Positions 1 to 10,700 of a stretch of 64,000 nt of DNA are shown piece after piece. The first letter of the stretch is position 1; every line of letters begins with the position of its first letter. The notes under the pieces were generated by a model, which saw only the letters and a list, made by a program, of their open reading frames with translations, did no database searches and was not told the DNA's origin. Both the position numbers and the translations under genes were made by a program. Source of the stretch: Deltaproteobacteria bacterium (GTDB taxonomy: Bacteria > Myxococcota_C > UBA6777). The stretch is from assembly GCA_006226375.1 (NCBI GenBank), contig SBHC01000059.1, forward strand, positions 101,868 through 165,867, written 5' to 3'.

Positions 1-1855
1 TGTCTTGTGGAGTGAATTGTGTGGGACCGGTTTTGGGGTAGGACTTGTACGAGAAGTTAAAGCTTAACTGGTTGTCAAAGTTCATACCTGTGGAGCAAGT
101 ACACAAGGTCTGTTGGGCTTCTTCTTTGCCGTCGCTGTTGTAGTCGTAGTTGCCGCACCGATTGGGGGTCGTGAAGAAGCGGGTTTGATTGGGATGCACA
201 AGCTTGTCGTTGTCGCAGGTGTCGAGCTTGTTGTCGACATATCCAATCGGAGGCGTGAGCGCGTTGGCTGTCACGGGCGTACCGTTCTTGTCGCCAAATC
301 CATCGAGATCCTTGTCGGGGTACCATGTCTTGGTGATGACGGAGCACGCACCATTGCTACACGACTGGCCTTGAGGACAGGGGTTGTAACATTTGCCACA
401 GTGGTTGGGGTCTGTAAGGAAGTCTGCACACTGATCGTTGCAGTTGACCTTGCCTGAGTCGCAGCCGCACTTGCCGTTGGTGCAGGTGTCGCATTTGGTC
501 CCACACTTCCCGCAGTTTCGGGTGTCAAAGCTGATGTTGGTGCAACCTGAAGGGCAACTGGTTAAGCCTCCAGTGCAGTACGATGTACAGGTTCCCTGTT
601 TGCAATATTCTCCGGCAGCGCAGACCTTGCCGCAAGCGCCGCAGTGTTGGGCGTTGGTCTTCACGTCGACGCAAGCGCCGCTGCAAGGAGATTGACCTGT
701 TGGGCAGATGGGAGTGCAGAGTCCTTGGGTACAACGTTCGTTGAAGGCGCAGCTGTTGTTGCATCCGCTACAATGGGAGGCGTTGCTTGTGAGGTCGACA
801 CAGACGCTTCCACAACGTGTCTCGCCGCTTTGGCATTGGAGAATCTTGCAGGCTCCGGCCACGCAGTCTTCACGCAGTTCGCACACTTTGCCGCAAAATC
901 CGCAGTTGGTTTTGTCTTTGTTGAGGTCCACGCATGTTCCGTTGCAGTCGGCCTGTCCGTCGGGACATTGCTTGAAGGTCTTGCAGGCACCGCCGATACA
1001 GCTCTCGCCAGTGGCGCAAGCGTTGTTGCAACGGCTGCAGTGCTCTTTGGATGTTTTCAGGTTCACACACACCGTTGTGTTTCCGCTGGAGCAGGCGGTT
1101 AGGCCGCCGTTGCATTTGCATTGTCCGCCGGAGCAGGTTTGTGTGGCGTTGCAAACGAAGCCGCAAGCGCCGCAGTGGTTGGGGTCCACTTGGATGTCGA
1201 CACACGTGCCGTTGCAGTTGGTCTTGCCGCCGCTGCATACGCACTTTCCTACATCACAGAACAAGCCAGTGCCGCAAGCATTTCCACAGGCACCACAGTT
1301 GGCGTCGTTGGCGTTGGTGTCGATGCATTGACCGTTGCAATAGCTCTGTCCACTGGCACAGGTGCAAACTCCCTGCTGGCAGGTTGCGCCCGAACCACAG
1401 GCATTGCCGCAGGCTCCACAATGTTGGGCGCTTGTGGCGAGAACCGCGCAGGTTCCGTTGCAGTCGACTTCACCAGATGGGCAGACACACACTCCTTGCT
1501 GGCAGGTTCTGCCTCCCTGACAGGCTGGGTTGCATCCCAAAGCGTCGAGGGTTGCGCAGGTGCCGTTGTTGCATAGCTCATTGGCTTTGCAGGCTGTGCC
1601 ACAGGCTCCACAGTGAGCCTTGTCGAATTGCAGGTTGGTGCACAACAAACCGCAACGGGAGAGCCCGGTGTTGCAAGTCGTAAGACAGTAGGTGTCTTGC
1701 ACACATTCTGTACCGGAGGGACAACCTCCAGCGGTGCATGTTGTTGGGGGTTGGTTTCCGCTGCAGCCCACGGCTACGAAGACAAGCAAGCTTGCCAGCA
1801 GAAGCCATCTGACCCGAATGGGCCTCTGCGATTGTTGGGGTGGTAAAGTCAACAT
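1..1855 (-). CDS. Cysteine-rich (Stig1/MXAN_6577-like) lipoprotein, 3' end outside window
   Basis: The reading frame is open from an ATG at 1855 to the left edge, so the C-terminus is missing. The start has an AAGGA ribosome binding site 8 nt upstream. The N-terminus is a lipoprotein-type signal: basic residues, a hydrophobic LLLASLLVFVAV stretch, then GC. About eleven modules of the form CNGTCVD-x-NHCGACG-x-C-x-G-x-C follow, each about 40 residues with six to eight cysteines, like the Stig1-type repeats of myxobacterial MXAN_6577-like proteins. After them comes a MopE-like stretch (WYPDKDLDGFGD) and a Tyr/Asn-rich segment that runs off the edge. It is the last gene seen of a minus-strand group with the two giant lipoproteins upstream (78 bp gap). 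A surface or periplasmic structural role is inferred; no enzymatic motif was seen. Confidence 0.85.
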   Translation of the reverse strand, partial: MLTLPPQQSQRPIRVRWLLLASLLVFVAVGCSGNQPPTTCTAGGCPSGTECVQDTYCLTTCNTGLSRCGLLCTNLQFDKAHCGACGTACKANELCNNGTCATLDALGCNPACQGGRTCQQGVCVCPSGEVDCNGTCAVLATSAQHCGACGNACGSGATCQQGVCTCASGQSYCNGQCIDTNANDANCGACGNACGTGLFCDVGKCVCSGGKTNCNGTCVDIQVDPNHCGACGFVCNATQTCSGGQCKCNGGLTACSSGNTTVCVNLKTSKEHCSRCNNACATGESCIGGACKTFKQCPDGQADCNGTCVDLNKDKTNCGFCGKVCELREDCVAGACKILQCQSGETRCGSVCVDLTSNASHCSGCNNSCAFNERCTQGLCTPICPTGQSPCSGACVDVKTNAQHCGACGKVCAAGEYCKQGTCTSYCTGGLTSCPSGCTNISFDTRNCGKCGTKCDTCTNGKCGCDSGKVNCNDQCADFLTDPNHCGKCYNPCPQGQSCSNGACSVITKTWYPDKDLDGFGDKNGTPVTANALTPPIGYVDNKLDTCDNDKLVHPNQTRFFTTPNRCGNYDYNSDGKEEAQQTLCTCSTGMNFDNQLSFNFSYKSYPKTGPTQFTPQD

Positions 1856-1933
1856 GGAGTTTGTCCTTGTTGGGGCGCAACGAGAAGCGATACAGAGTCG
1901 CGTAAGTATTCTTCGGGCTGCGCTGTGAATTCG

Positions 1934-4900
1934 TTATTGGGTGAAGTCGGAGTAGTAGATGTAAAGACGGATGTCATCGATGGTTGCGATGTTGATGTCT
2001 TGGTTGGCTGTTTCCGAAGCCTGGTTGAATTGAAGAACCCACTGGGAGTTACCGAGAGGGCGATCTTGCAGACGGTAGTTCTGGTAGACGTTGGGCTCAA
2101 ACACCTTGGTGCCGTTGAAGTAGGGGTTGATAACAGCTACACGTGCTGGAAGGTTGTAGTACTTCATCGTACCGTCAGCCTGACGGACGACCCCTGTTCC
2201 CTTTTGCCAAACGTACAAACGTCCGACGTCATCGCCCAATTCTCCACCCACAATCTCAGCTTCGATGTAGAGCACTTTGTGGTTGAAGGTGATGGGCGAG
2301 ACCACAGAGTTGGGACCTTGCACCGCGAGGTTAAAGGCGAACGAGACGTAGCCTTCTGGAGTCAGGTTGTCGCGGGAGAGTAGCTGCTGTTGGAACTCCG
2401 CAATGCGGTCTCCCAACATTCGGGCTGACTTGTCCGGTTTGGTCTGGGCGATCTTTAAGATGTCATCGCGCAAGGAGACCACCGACACGCGGATGTCTGG
2501 CTTGCTGTTGACCTCTTCAAAGTCGCGGAAGGCTTGCTCCAGTTGGCTGGTGTAAATCTCCAGGTTTTTGTCGCCCACGCCGACCATCCGTATCAGGAAC
2601 AAGTCTCCCTTTCGTTTGTAGGTCGTGCCCGTGTAGTACTCGTAGATTAAGGTGGTGCGGTACGCCTCTTGAAGAGCGCGTTGGAACGTACGTTCTGCCG
2701 CAATCACCGAGTCATTCTTGTAGATCCGGGTGTTGGGGTCGTTTTGCGCGGCCTGTACGCGGGTGAGGAGCGTAACGGCTTCTTCACGGTCACGTTGCAG
2801 GCGACGAGCTTCGTTCTTCAACTGTTGGATTTGGGAGGCCGCTCGTTGCATCTCCAATTGAATCTGCAAAGTTTGCAGCTCAAACGAGCCAAGCTGCAGG
2901 GTGAGCTGCGCGATGTAGTTTTGGCTGGCGATCTTCGCCACGCCGGGTTTGCCACAGTTGGGTTGATTGGGAGGACAAACTTCACAACCCACCCGAAGGT
3001 TGGACTTGGTTAACTGGTTGCCCATCACAGCCAGCTCTTTCTCCTTGTTGAGCTTGCGAATCGAAAGAATCGAAACGGCAATGGCCTGCGCAGCGATCAG
3101 CCCGGCTTTGACGGCGTTGGATGTTTTGGCAAACTGGCAACTTCCACCTGTCGCGTCCCCGATGATAGCTTCACACTTCCAGGATGCAGCTAGCTGAATC
3201 AGGCCCATTCCAGCTTGAATCGCCTGCTGCATAATTACCTGAGTTTCCGATACGGACTGTGATAGGTTTCGACTCTTTTCCTGGTACGTCCACACCACAT
3301 CGGACAAGGCGAAGGTTGCGTTGCAGGTTCTTCGGATGCGGTCGCGTTCGTCGTCGATGCGTCGAACGATGGCGGAGCGTTGGGCCGCCAACTGTGGTAC
3401 GTTGATGGCGATACGTTCCAAGGCCAGGTATGCATCGTAGAGCGCGCTTCCTGGAACTCGACCACAAGGATTGCTCGAATAATTGGCCGCTTTGGGGTCC
3501 ATGTTTCCAGGGATGGCCGGGAGTATCTGGTCTCCGACCTGGATCGTGCCGCAAATCTCTCCCAGCTGAGTGTTGTACGACGTCTGGATCTTGGCCAACT
3601 CACTTTGGAACAGCGCAGCCTGGGTGTCATACGCCCGGTTGAATTGTGTGGCGATGCTTTCTTTGTCCTTCGCATTGAACACTGCTTGTTTGAGCGTTCC
3701 CAGCGAGACCTCAAACGCGTTGGTTCGGAGAGTCGCGCTGGAGTAGCGGTCCAGGGCAGGGAAGGGGATGGTGTTGGGAGGCAGACCAAACAAGTCCTCC
3801 TGTCGTGAAACCTGAGCGTAGGTTTCTTTCATATCGAGGAGGGCGGCGCTGTAGGTTCGGCTGATGTCGCGAATGATGATGCGCAGCTGATCCAGCTTGT
3901 CGGGACCAAGAGTCAGCATGAGCTGCTTGAGCAGGCTGGTAATGACCATCATCTCGATGTATGCGGAGATATAAGCACGTTCCAGAACATGCTTGGCCAA
4001 GTCGAGCCGGTTCATCGTGTGGTACTTTTTGGCGATGGTACTCCAAGAGCGCGTCTTGCGACTGGCTGCCAACATGACCTTTTGGAACAAGCTGGTGACA
4101 GAGTCGAGGTTGAGGAACCCGGCTTCTGCAGAGGCAAAGGAGGAGGCAAAGACCCCGGTCTGGCGGTAGAATCGATCCAGCACCGACTGGTAGTATTGGG
4201 TCGATGCATATAGCTGCATCATCTCATAGCCAAGGGTTCCTGAAAGTTGAATGCCATTGGGCTCCAACAACTCTCCAGGGAAGGTGTATTGACGTGTGGC
4301 TGCGAGATCGAAACGTCCGGACAATGCTTGGGTATAGGCTTCGTCGCCGAGCATGATCCGTAACTCTGCGTTTAACGTTTCAAAGCCATAGTGGGTCAGC
4401 ACTACGCCGTTGGAGGTGGTGTTGGTGAAGGAGAACGTCTTCTTCAGGAAGGTTTGGAGGAGACTTTTCATCTCCGTCGAGAGACGCTGCCGCAACGTTC
4501 CTGTGGAATGAACATGCTCCAAGCAGTTGATGCGTTCGGCCAGAGCTTCGATGCCTTTTGGATCGTAACAATAAGGGGTATTGGCGTTGCTCTGGCAAAT
4601 GACCGGAGTGAAGCCGATGTTTTGGCCCGAGCGATTGACAAACTTAAGCCGGTAGCGAAACGCCTGTTTGATGTCGTCTTCGATCGGTGCATAGGGCGAA
4701 ATGTACTTGCTGCCGGTGCTCTTCTTGTAGAAGACTTTGCCTCGACGGAGGTCGTTGGGGTCGTCACAGAAGAGCTGGTTGGTTCCTTTGCAGCGATATG
4801 GGACATCCAAGCGGAATCCTATGGTGCTGTTCGTCAGTTGCCCTAGCTTTTGTTTGCAGGTTCCTTTCGCCTGGCATCCTTCGGCACGGAGTGTGGCTGC

Positions 4901-7681
4901 GCTGATGTCGGGCAAGGCAAAAAAGGTAACCTTGCTGGATGCAGGGCAAGCTTTGGGACTAGCAACGGGTCCTCCATCAAATTGACCGGTGTCCTCGCAA
5001 AAGTAGTGGATGTAAAACGTTTTACCATTGTCGGTGTAGGAAAACTCTAGCTGTCCTTGGACGTCTCTTCCTTCGACGCCCATCGCGGGGTCGCTGCTGA
5101 TGGACGCCGTTTGCCCAGTGATAAGAACCGAGACAAGGTCGTTCAACTGCTGGGCTGTTGCGCTGGCAAGGACCGAAGGAGTCGTTACGGTGAAGCCCAA
5201 TGCTTGGGTCAGAATACCAGGAGTGCATGTCAACGGGAGCAGCTGGCTGGAAGAGAGGCACTCCCCGTTTTGACAGGCCTGGCCTTGCGAACAGTCTGCG
5301 TGGGATGTGCAAGCGGTTACACTCGGAGCGGTCGTTCCTTGGGTGTTGAAATCTTGGATGGGTTGTTCGATTCGCTCCAACAGAAGGTAACCATAGCGTA
5401 CGAGCTTTTGGTTGAGGTTCTTGTCGGTGGTTGAGGGAAGGAAGCTCGGGAAGGTCTCCTTCACCAGGACAAGCATGATCCGGTTTTGGTACAGCATGCC
5501 ATCCACGAGCGAAAGGGTGCGTCGTAGACCTCGTCCATTCGGGACAGGATTGGCGCTGCTCAAGCTTTGGTTGTACTGCTCCACTTGGGCTTTTTCGTCT
5601 TGGGTGGCTCCGGTCTTCGGCTGCACTGGGACGTTCTTGGTGCGGCACGCGTAACGGGCTCGAATGAGGTCTTGGAAAGGAGAAGTTCCACCCAGGAAGT
5701 CAAGCAACAGCCAGGGAAGGGTAACCTTTGCTTCTGTGGTTGTGTCGGTGCAGCCCTGGTTCTCGCCAACTTCGTAGCGGCCTCCCATCACAATGGTGGA
5801 GTCCAAAGACTTCAGATAGCTCTTCACCTGCTGGCCAGGGACATCGTTGAACACCAACTGTATGCTCGGGTTCCCCGGATACTGGAGCGCTTCTTGGGAG
5901 ACAATGCGACCGGAGAGGAGGTTGCCGGGCTTTTCTTCCAGATCGATGGTGAAGTCCAGAGCTGACACTCCAGACGGTGGGGGCGATTGCTTCCGACTGC
6001 TGGTCAGTAACTCATAGCCATTGGACGATGAGAAGGGATAACAAGCTAAATCCGTGGAATTGGTCTGACTGTACAGACGCTGGCACTCTTCCTGGGTTTG
6101 CTTGTTGTCCCAGGTCTTGTCTTGCAACGATTGGAGCACAGCTTGTAACTTCTCAAACGATAGCTGGTTGCGCTTGAACAAGAGCCACTGTTGGAGCAGC
6201 GCGTTCTTGAGATCCGTCGCTTTGAGGTTGCCATCGTTGGGGAACTTGTCTGCGTTGGTGTCGTCGAAGTTACCGAACGAATAGAGGCGGCCTCTCCAAC
6301 GTCCGGCTGCGCTCTGGTGATAGCGAACCTGGAGGGGTTGCTTGGTCTCGTTGTTGAGGATCTCGATAGCTCCGAGGTAGCTTGTTTTTCCTGGAGGGTG
6401 CTTGTCAGCGCTCACCAAGCGCAAGATGATGCTTTGTTTGCCCTCGACCGTAACGGTGAAGGGTTCTTGGCTGGAGGGTTTGCCATCAAATTTGGTGCAA
6501 GCGCTGCGCTCTGGGTTGTAGGTTTGGCACCGCTCGATCTGGAGCCAGGATAGAGGAGTCTTTGACCCCGTATCATCCGAGGTTCGTTGGATCGTGAAAG
6601 CCACCTGGAAGTCACTTTTGTTCTCCAGGTAGATACGTCCTGTGGGGTTATCCTTGGTCATGATGACTTCGGTCGGCGAAACGACGAACACTGCGCGGGT
6701 TCGGTTGCGCTGCGTTTGGTTCATTCGACGCGTTAGCTTGGGTTGGCACAGTCCATCACCGTCAGGGCTTTGGCTCAGGCATGACTCTGTTTTGGTACAC
6801 ACCGACTTGCGGACGTTGCAAGTTCGTCGACACACATAACGGTGGCACTGAAAGCCTGTGGGACATCCTGAGTCACTGACGCAGTTGGAGTAACATCGGC
6901 CTTCCAGGCAGGTTTGCCAATCGGGACACTCCATGTCTCCTTTGCAGTACGGGTATTGGTTGGACGTTAATTTGCCCGCCAAATCCGTTGGGATGCAGCT
7001 TCCTTCGTTGCAAACCTGTCCTGAAGCACAACCTTCTCGTAGCTTGTACTTGGGATCACAGTAAAGGATGCTACCGTCTTCATTTTGTAAGTTACCTTCG
7101 CAAGGTGTGTAGCATTTGGGGTTTTGGGGAATGGACTTCAACACAGCCGGGTCAGCGCATCGTTTGTTGATGCACAACAACGAGCCACAGTCGGCGTCTG
7201 CGTTGCAGTTGCAGCCCAGAGTTTGGCCTTTTTCACAGGGGATACAGGTGGTGCTGCCGTTGTTGGATATCTCGCAGCGGTTGTTCACATCACAGGTGTT
7301 GTTGCCATAACAGGAGCAATGGCTTTGGCCTTCGCAGCCTTGGCACGTTCCGTTGGTGCACTTGAGCGCGCCTTGGCAGGTGTTGCCTTGCTCGCAAGCA
7401 CAGCCCGCCGTACCTGCGGGGCAAACCTGACAAATGCCGTTGGTGCAGCGCAAGCCAGCGTCACAAACGTCAGACGCTCGGCACCGACAGGCGGCAGTTC
7501 CCGCGTCACAAGCAGGTTTGGGTGGTGCTGTGTCTTGAGGAGGTCCAGCGTCCTGGTTGGTAACAGGTCCTTCACGCTGAGGTGGTGGAGGTTCTGGGCC
7601 AGGTTGCTGTGGTCCACATCCCGTCAAGGTAAGACCCACCAGCAGCAGGATACAAACAAAGAAGGTAGTACAATGTCTCAC
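1934..7681 (-). CDS. Giant cysteine-rich lipoprotein, paralogue A (1,915 aa)
   Basis: The signal peptide ends in a lipobox (LTLTGC near residue 22), predicting an exported lipid-anchored protein. Residues of about 40-320 form a cysteine-rich head with repeated C-x-NGTCQ-type modules. Residues of about 330-900 look like mixed beta domains with further Cys pairs. From about 1080 to 1700 the protein is mostly helical and Gln/Arg-rich, with a hydrophobic Ala/Ile segment near 1,540 between long coiled-coil-like helices. The end (about 1,780-1,915) is a beta-rich domain closing with DDIRLYIYYSDF. It aligns over its full length with the neighbour at 7734-13634, so the pair is a tandem duplication, separated by 52 bp on the same strand. 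No family was recognised with certainty. A pore, translocator or adhesin-like role is only an inference from architecture. Confidence 0.85.
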   Translation of the reverse strand: MRHCTTFFVCILLLVGLTLTGCGPQQPGPEPPPPQREGPVTNQDAGPPQDTAPPKPACDAGTAACRCRASDVCDAGLRCTNGICQVCPAGTAGCACEQGNTCQGALKCTNGTCQGCEGQSHCSCYGNNTCDVNNRCEISNNGSTTCIPCEKGQTLGCNCNADADCGSLLCINKRCADPAVLKSIPQNPKCYTPCEGNLQNEDGSILYCDPKYKLREGCASGQVCNEGSCIPTDLAGKLTSNQYPYCKGDMECPDWQTCLEGRCYSNCVSDSGCPTGFQCHRYVCRRTCNVRKSVCTKTESCLSQSPDGDGLCQPKLTRRMNQTQRNRTRAVFVVSPTEVIMTKDNPTGRIYLENKSDFQVAFTIQRTSDDTGSKTPLSWLQIERCQTYNPERSACTKFDGKPSSQEPFTVTVEGKQSIILRLVSADKHPPGKTSYLGAIEILNNETKQPLQVRYHQSAAGRWRGRLYSFGNFDDTNADKFPNDGNLKATDLKNALLQQWLLFKRNQLSFEKLQAVLQSLQDKTWDNKQTQEECQRLYSQTNSTDLACYPFSSSNGYELLTSSRKQSPPPSGVSALDFTIDLEEKPGNLLSGRIVSQEALQYPGNPSIQLVFNDVPGQQVKSYLKSLDSTIVMGGRYEVGENQGCTDTTTEAKVTLPWLLLDFLGGTSPFQDLIRARYACRTKNVPVQPKTGATQDEKAQVEQYNQSLSSANPVPNGRGLRRTLSLVDGMLYQNRIMLVLVKETFPSFLPSTTDKNLNQKLVRYGYLLLERIEQPIQDFNTQGTTAPSVTACTSHADCSQGQACQNGECLSSSQLLPLTCTPGILTQALGFTVTTPSVLASATAQQLNDLVSVLITGQTASISSDPAMGVEGRDVQGQLEFSYTDNGKTFYIHYFCEDTGQFDGGPVASPKACPASSKVTFFALPDISAATLRAEGCQAKGTCKQKLGQLTNSTIGFRLDVPYRCKGTNQLFCDDPNDLRRGKVFYKKSTGSKYISPYAPIEDDIKQAFRYRLKFVNRSGQNIGFTPVICQSNANTPYCYDPKGIEALAERINCLEHVHSTGTLRQRLSTEMKSLLQTFLKKTFSFTNTTSNGVVLTHYGFETLNAELRIMLGDEAYTQALSGRFDLAATRQYTFPGELLEPNGIQLSGTLGYEMMQLYASTQYYQSVLDRFYRQTGVFASSFASAEAGFLNLDSVTSLFQKVMLAASRKTRSWSTIAKKYHTMNRLDLAKHVLERAYISAYIEMMVITSLLKQLMLTLGPDKLDQLRIIIRDISRTYSAALLDMKETYAQVSRQEDLFGLPPNTIPFPALDRYSSATLRTNAFEVSLGTLKQAVFNAKDKESIATQFNRAYDTQAALFQSELAKIQTSYNTQLGEICGTIQVGDQILPAIPGNMDPKAANYSSNPCGRVPGSALYDAYLALERIAINVPQLAAQRSAIVRRIDDERDRIRRTCNATFALSDVVWTYQEKSRNLSQSVSETQVIMQQAIQAGMGLIQLAASWKCEAIIGDATGGSCQFAKTSNAVKAGLIAAQAIAVSILSIRKLNKEKELAVMGNQLTKSNLRVGCEVCPPNQPNCGKPGVAKIASQNYIAQLTLQLGSFELQTLQIQLEMQRAASQIQQLKNEARRLQRDREEAVTLLTRVQAAQNDPNTRIYKNDSVIAAERTFQRALQEAYRTTLIYEYYTGTTYKRKGDLFLIRMVGVGDKNLEIYTSQLEQAFRDFEEVNSKPDIRVSVVSLRDDILKIAQTKPDKSARMLGDRIAEFQQQLLSRDNLTPEGYVSFAFNLAVQGPNSVVSPITFNHKVLYIEAEIVGGELGDDVGRLYVWQKGTGVVRQADGTMKYYNLPARVAVINPYFNGTKVFEPNVYQNYRLQDRPLGNSQWVLQFNQASETANQDINIATIDDIRLYIYYSDFTQ

Positions 7682-7733
7682 GACTTACTCTCCACTACAT
7701 CGAGAATTCGACTCATTCGGGAAAACGAAGGTC

Positions 7734-10700
7734 TTACTTCTCTTCGGTAAAGTCGGTGTAGTAGAGATACAGGCGGATGTCGTCGACAGCGTTGAGGTTA
7801 ATGTCCTGGTTGACCTTCTCCGAGACCTGGTTGATCAGAAGCTCCCATTGGGTGTTGCCCAGAGGATAGTCGCGCAGACGGAAGTTGCGGTAGATCTCGG
7901 GGGTAAACACTTTGGTGCCGTTGAAGAATGGGTTGATCACTGCGGTACGAACGGGGAGGGTGTGGTACTTGATGTCGCCACCTTTCAAGCGAACCACTCC
8001 CGTTCCTTTGGCGCGAAGGTACAAACGACCGACGTCGTCGCCCAACTCGCCGCCCACAATCTCAGCTTCGATGTAGAGCACTTTGTGATTGAAGGTAATG
8101 GGTGAAACGAGCGAGTCTTTGATCGACACGTTGACGTTGAAGGGGAACGCTGTGTAGCCCTCCGTGTTCAGGTTGTTTCGGTCCGACAAGATCTTCTGGA
8201 ACTCTGCGATGCGATCGCCCAGCGTTCGAGTGACTTCCCCTCCAGGGGTCTCGACTTGGCGGGTGATCCCGAGGATGTCGTCGCGAAGGGACAGCACGGC
8301 CACGCGAATGTCTGGCTTGCTGTTGGTTTCTTCGAAGTCACGGAAGGCTTGCTCCAGATCGCTGAGGTAGGCTTCAAGGTTTTTGTCGCCGTACGCGATC
8401 ATCCGAATCAGGTAGAGATCTCCCTTCTTCTTGTAGCTCGTTCCTGTGTAGTACTCGTAAATCAGGGTGGCTCGGTAGGCTTCGCGAATCGCATCTTGGA
8501 AGGTTCGTTCCGCCGAGATGATCGCGTCGTTCTTGTAGATCCTGACGTTCGGGTCGTTTTGCGCGGCCTGTACATTGATGGCGAGCTGGGTGGCTTCGTT
8601 TTGCTGGGTTTGAAGCAGACGGGCCTGTTGCTGCAATCGAATGATGTTGGAAGAGGCGATACGCAAGTCAAATTGGGCTTTTTGCGCTTCGTAGTGAAGG
8701 TTCAAGAGGGAACTCGTGAGTTCCTTGATCTTGATGTTGCTTTCGATTTGCGCGGTGCCTTGTTGGGTGCATGTTGGCTGGCTTACATCACATGGACGAC
8801 ACTCGAATTGGATCTGTGTTTGCTCCAGCAAGCGTTCGTTGCGGAGGAGTTCTTCGCGTTTTTTCTTGAGGTTGTTTTCCTGGACCTTTACCGCGACCTC
8901 TTGGGCAGCGCCCAGACCGACGATGGCAATCGCAGCGACGGCAGCCGTGATGCAGTCACCCCCTGTTGCGGTACCGGCGATGAACGAACACTTAATCATC
9001 TCGGCGGCTTGGGTGAGCTGCTGTGTGATCCGGATGGTTTGTTCGATGTCACGTTGGGTTTGTTCGATCTCCAACTGCAAGTTGTGCTGTTGTTCTCGGG
9101 CTCCCAGCGTAATGCTCGCCAACTGGAACTTGGCGTCGCAGTACTTGCGAATTCGATCGCGCTCCAGGGTGATTTGTTGGTTCAGGCTCTCTTGGGACTT
9201 TTTGATGCTCAACACGTTGATCTTCATCTTTTCGACGTCGAGCAATGCATTGTAGATGGCACCGCCGGGGATGCTTCCACAGGGGTTGGGTAAGGTGCTG
9301 GTTTGGGGTGACAGGTTGGCGTACTTGGGAATCGCCGGATACTGGCGAACTTCACCACCTGGGTCTGTCACTGTGATGCGACCGCAAAGATCGGCCAGTT
9401 GGTTTTCAAAGTTACGTTCGATGCGGACCAACTCGTTCTGGAAGCTCGCAGCGTTGGTGTCAAAGGTCCGCTTGTCCTGGATCGCAACCTGCTCTTTGTT
9501 GCGAGCGATGAACATCTTTTCCTTGGCGAACTGCAGCGCAAACTGGAACGCGTTGGTGGTTCCTGTGAGAGAGGAGAAGCGATCGAGCGCAGGGAAGGGG
9601 ATGGTGTTGGGTGGCAAACCAAAGTTGTTGATGGAAAGCTGCAGCTGCTTGTAGGTCTCTTCCATGTCGAGAAGAGCGGCCTTGTACGTGAAGGAGATCT
9701 TGTCGATCTCCTGACGAACTTGGGCAAGCTGCTCTTTCTTGAGGACAAACATCAACTCTTGGAGGAGACGAGTGAGAATGGTCATCTCCATGTAGGTGGC
9801 TGCGTACGAACGGTACAACACTTGCTGCGCCAGATCCGGGCGGTTGAGCTGGTGGTATCGCTTGGAGATCTGGCTCAAAGAGCGAGCTTTCCGTGTGGAG
9901 GCCAAAAGAAGCTTTTGGAAGTAGCTTGTGATCGAAGACACTGTGATGAACGCGGTGTCGTTTCCTTGGAAGGTTCGGCGCAAGGTGCTGGCTTGGGAGA
10001 AGAAGCGGTCGAGCACCATCTGGTAGTACTGCACCGAGAGGTACAAGTTGTGCATCTCAAAGCCCAAGGCTCCTGAGAGGTTGATGCCGTTGGGTTCAAA
10101 GTCCACGCCTTGGAACGCGATCTGACGGGTGTTTGCGAGGTCATAGCGACTGGCGAACGAGCGCGTGTAGGCCTCGTCGCCCAACATCACTTTCAACTCG
10201 GCGTTGAGTGTTTCAAAGCCCATGGAGGTGAGGATGTTTCCGTTTGAGATCTTGTTCTCGACGGAGAACGCGTTGGTGAGGAAGTCGCGGAGTGACCGAC
10301 GCAACGTGGTGTCCAGCTTGTTGCTCAGCGTTTGGGACGCAAAGATGTACTCCAGGCAGTTCACCCGCTGCTCGATCTCTTCGATGACTTTGGGATCGTA
10401 GCAGTAAGGTGTCAGACCTGACGTTCCGCTTTGGCAGATGTCTGGGGCAAAGCCGATGTTCTTTCCTGTACGAGAGACAAACTTCAAACGATACCGGAAC
10501 GCCTGGAACATGGCGTTGTTGATCTCCGCAAACGGCGACACGTACTGGCCTGGCGTGCTCTTGCGGAAGAACAATTTGCCAATGCGGAGGTCTGTGGGGT
10601 CGTCGCAGAATAGGTTGTTCCCACCTTTGCATTGGTAGGGGACGTTCTCTCTGTAGCCTTTGTTGGAGAACTTCAGCTGTTGAAGGCGTGCGGCGCATGT

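Noticed and set aside
113..1683. Several plus-strand and off-frame minus frames across the left-edge gene
   Set aside because: The continuous minus frame from 1855 to the edge gives a signal peptide and regular cysteine modules; the others are shadows of it.
8256..9293. 345-codon plus-strand frame within giant lipoprotein B
   Set aside because: No recognisable domain or start signal, and it lies wholly inside the coding region of a clearly conserved paralogous protein.
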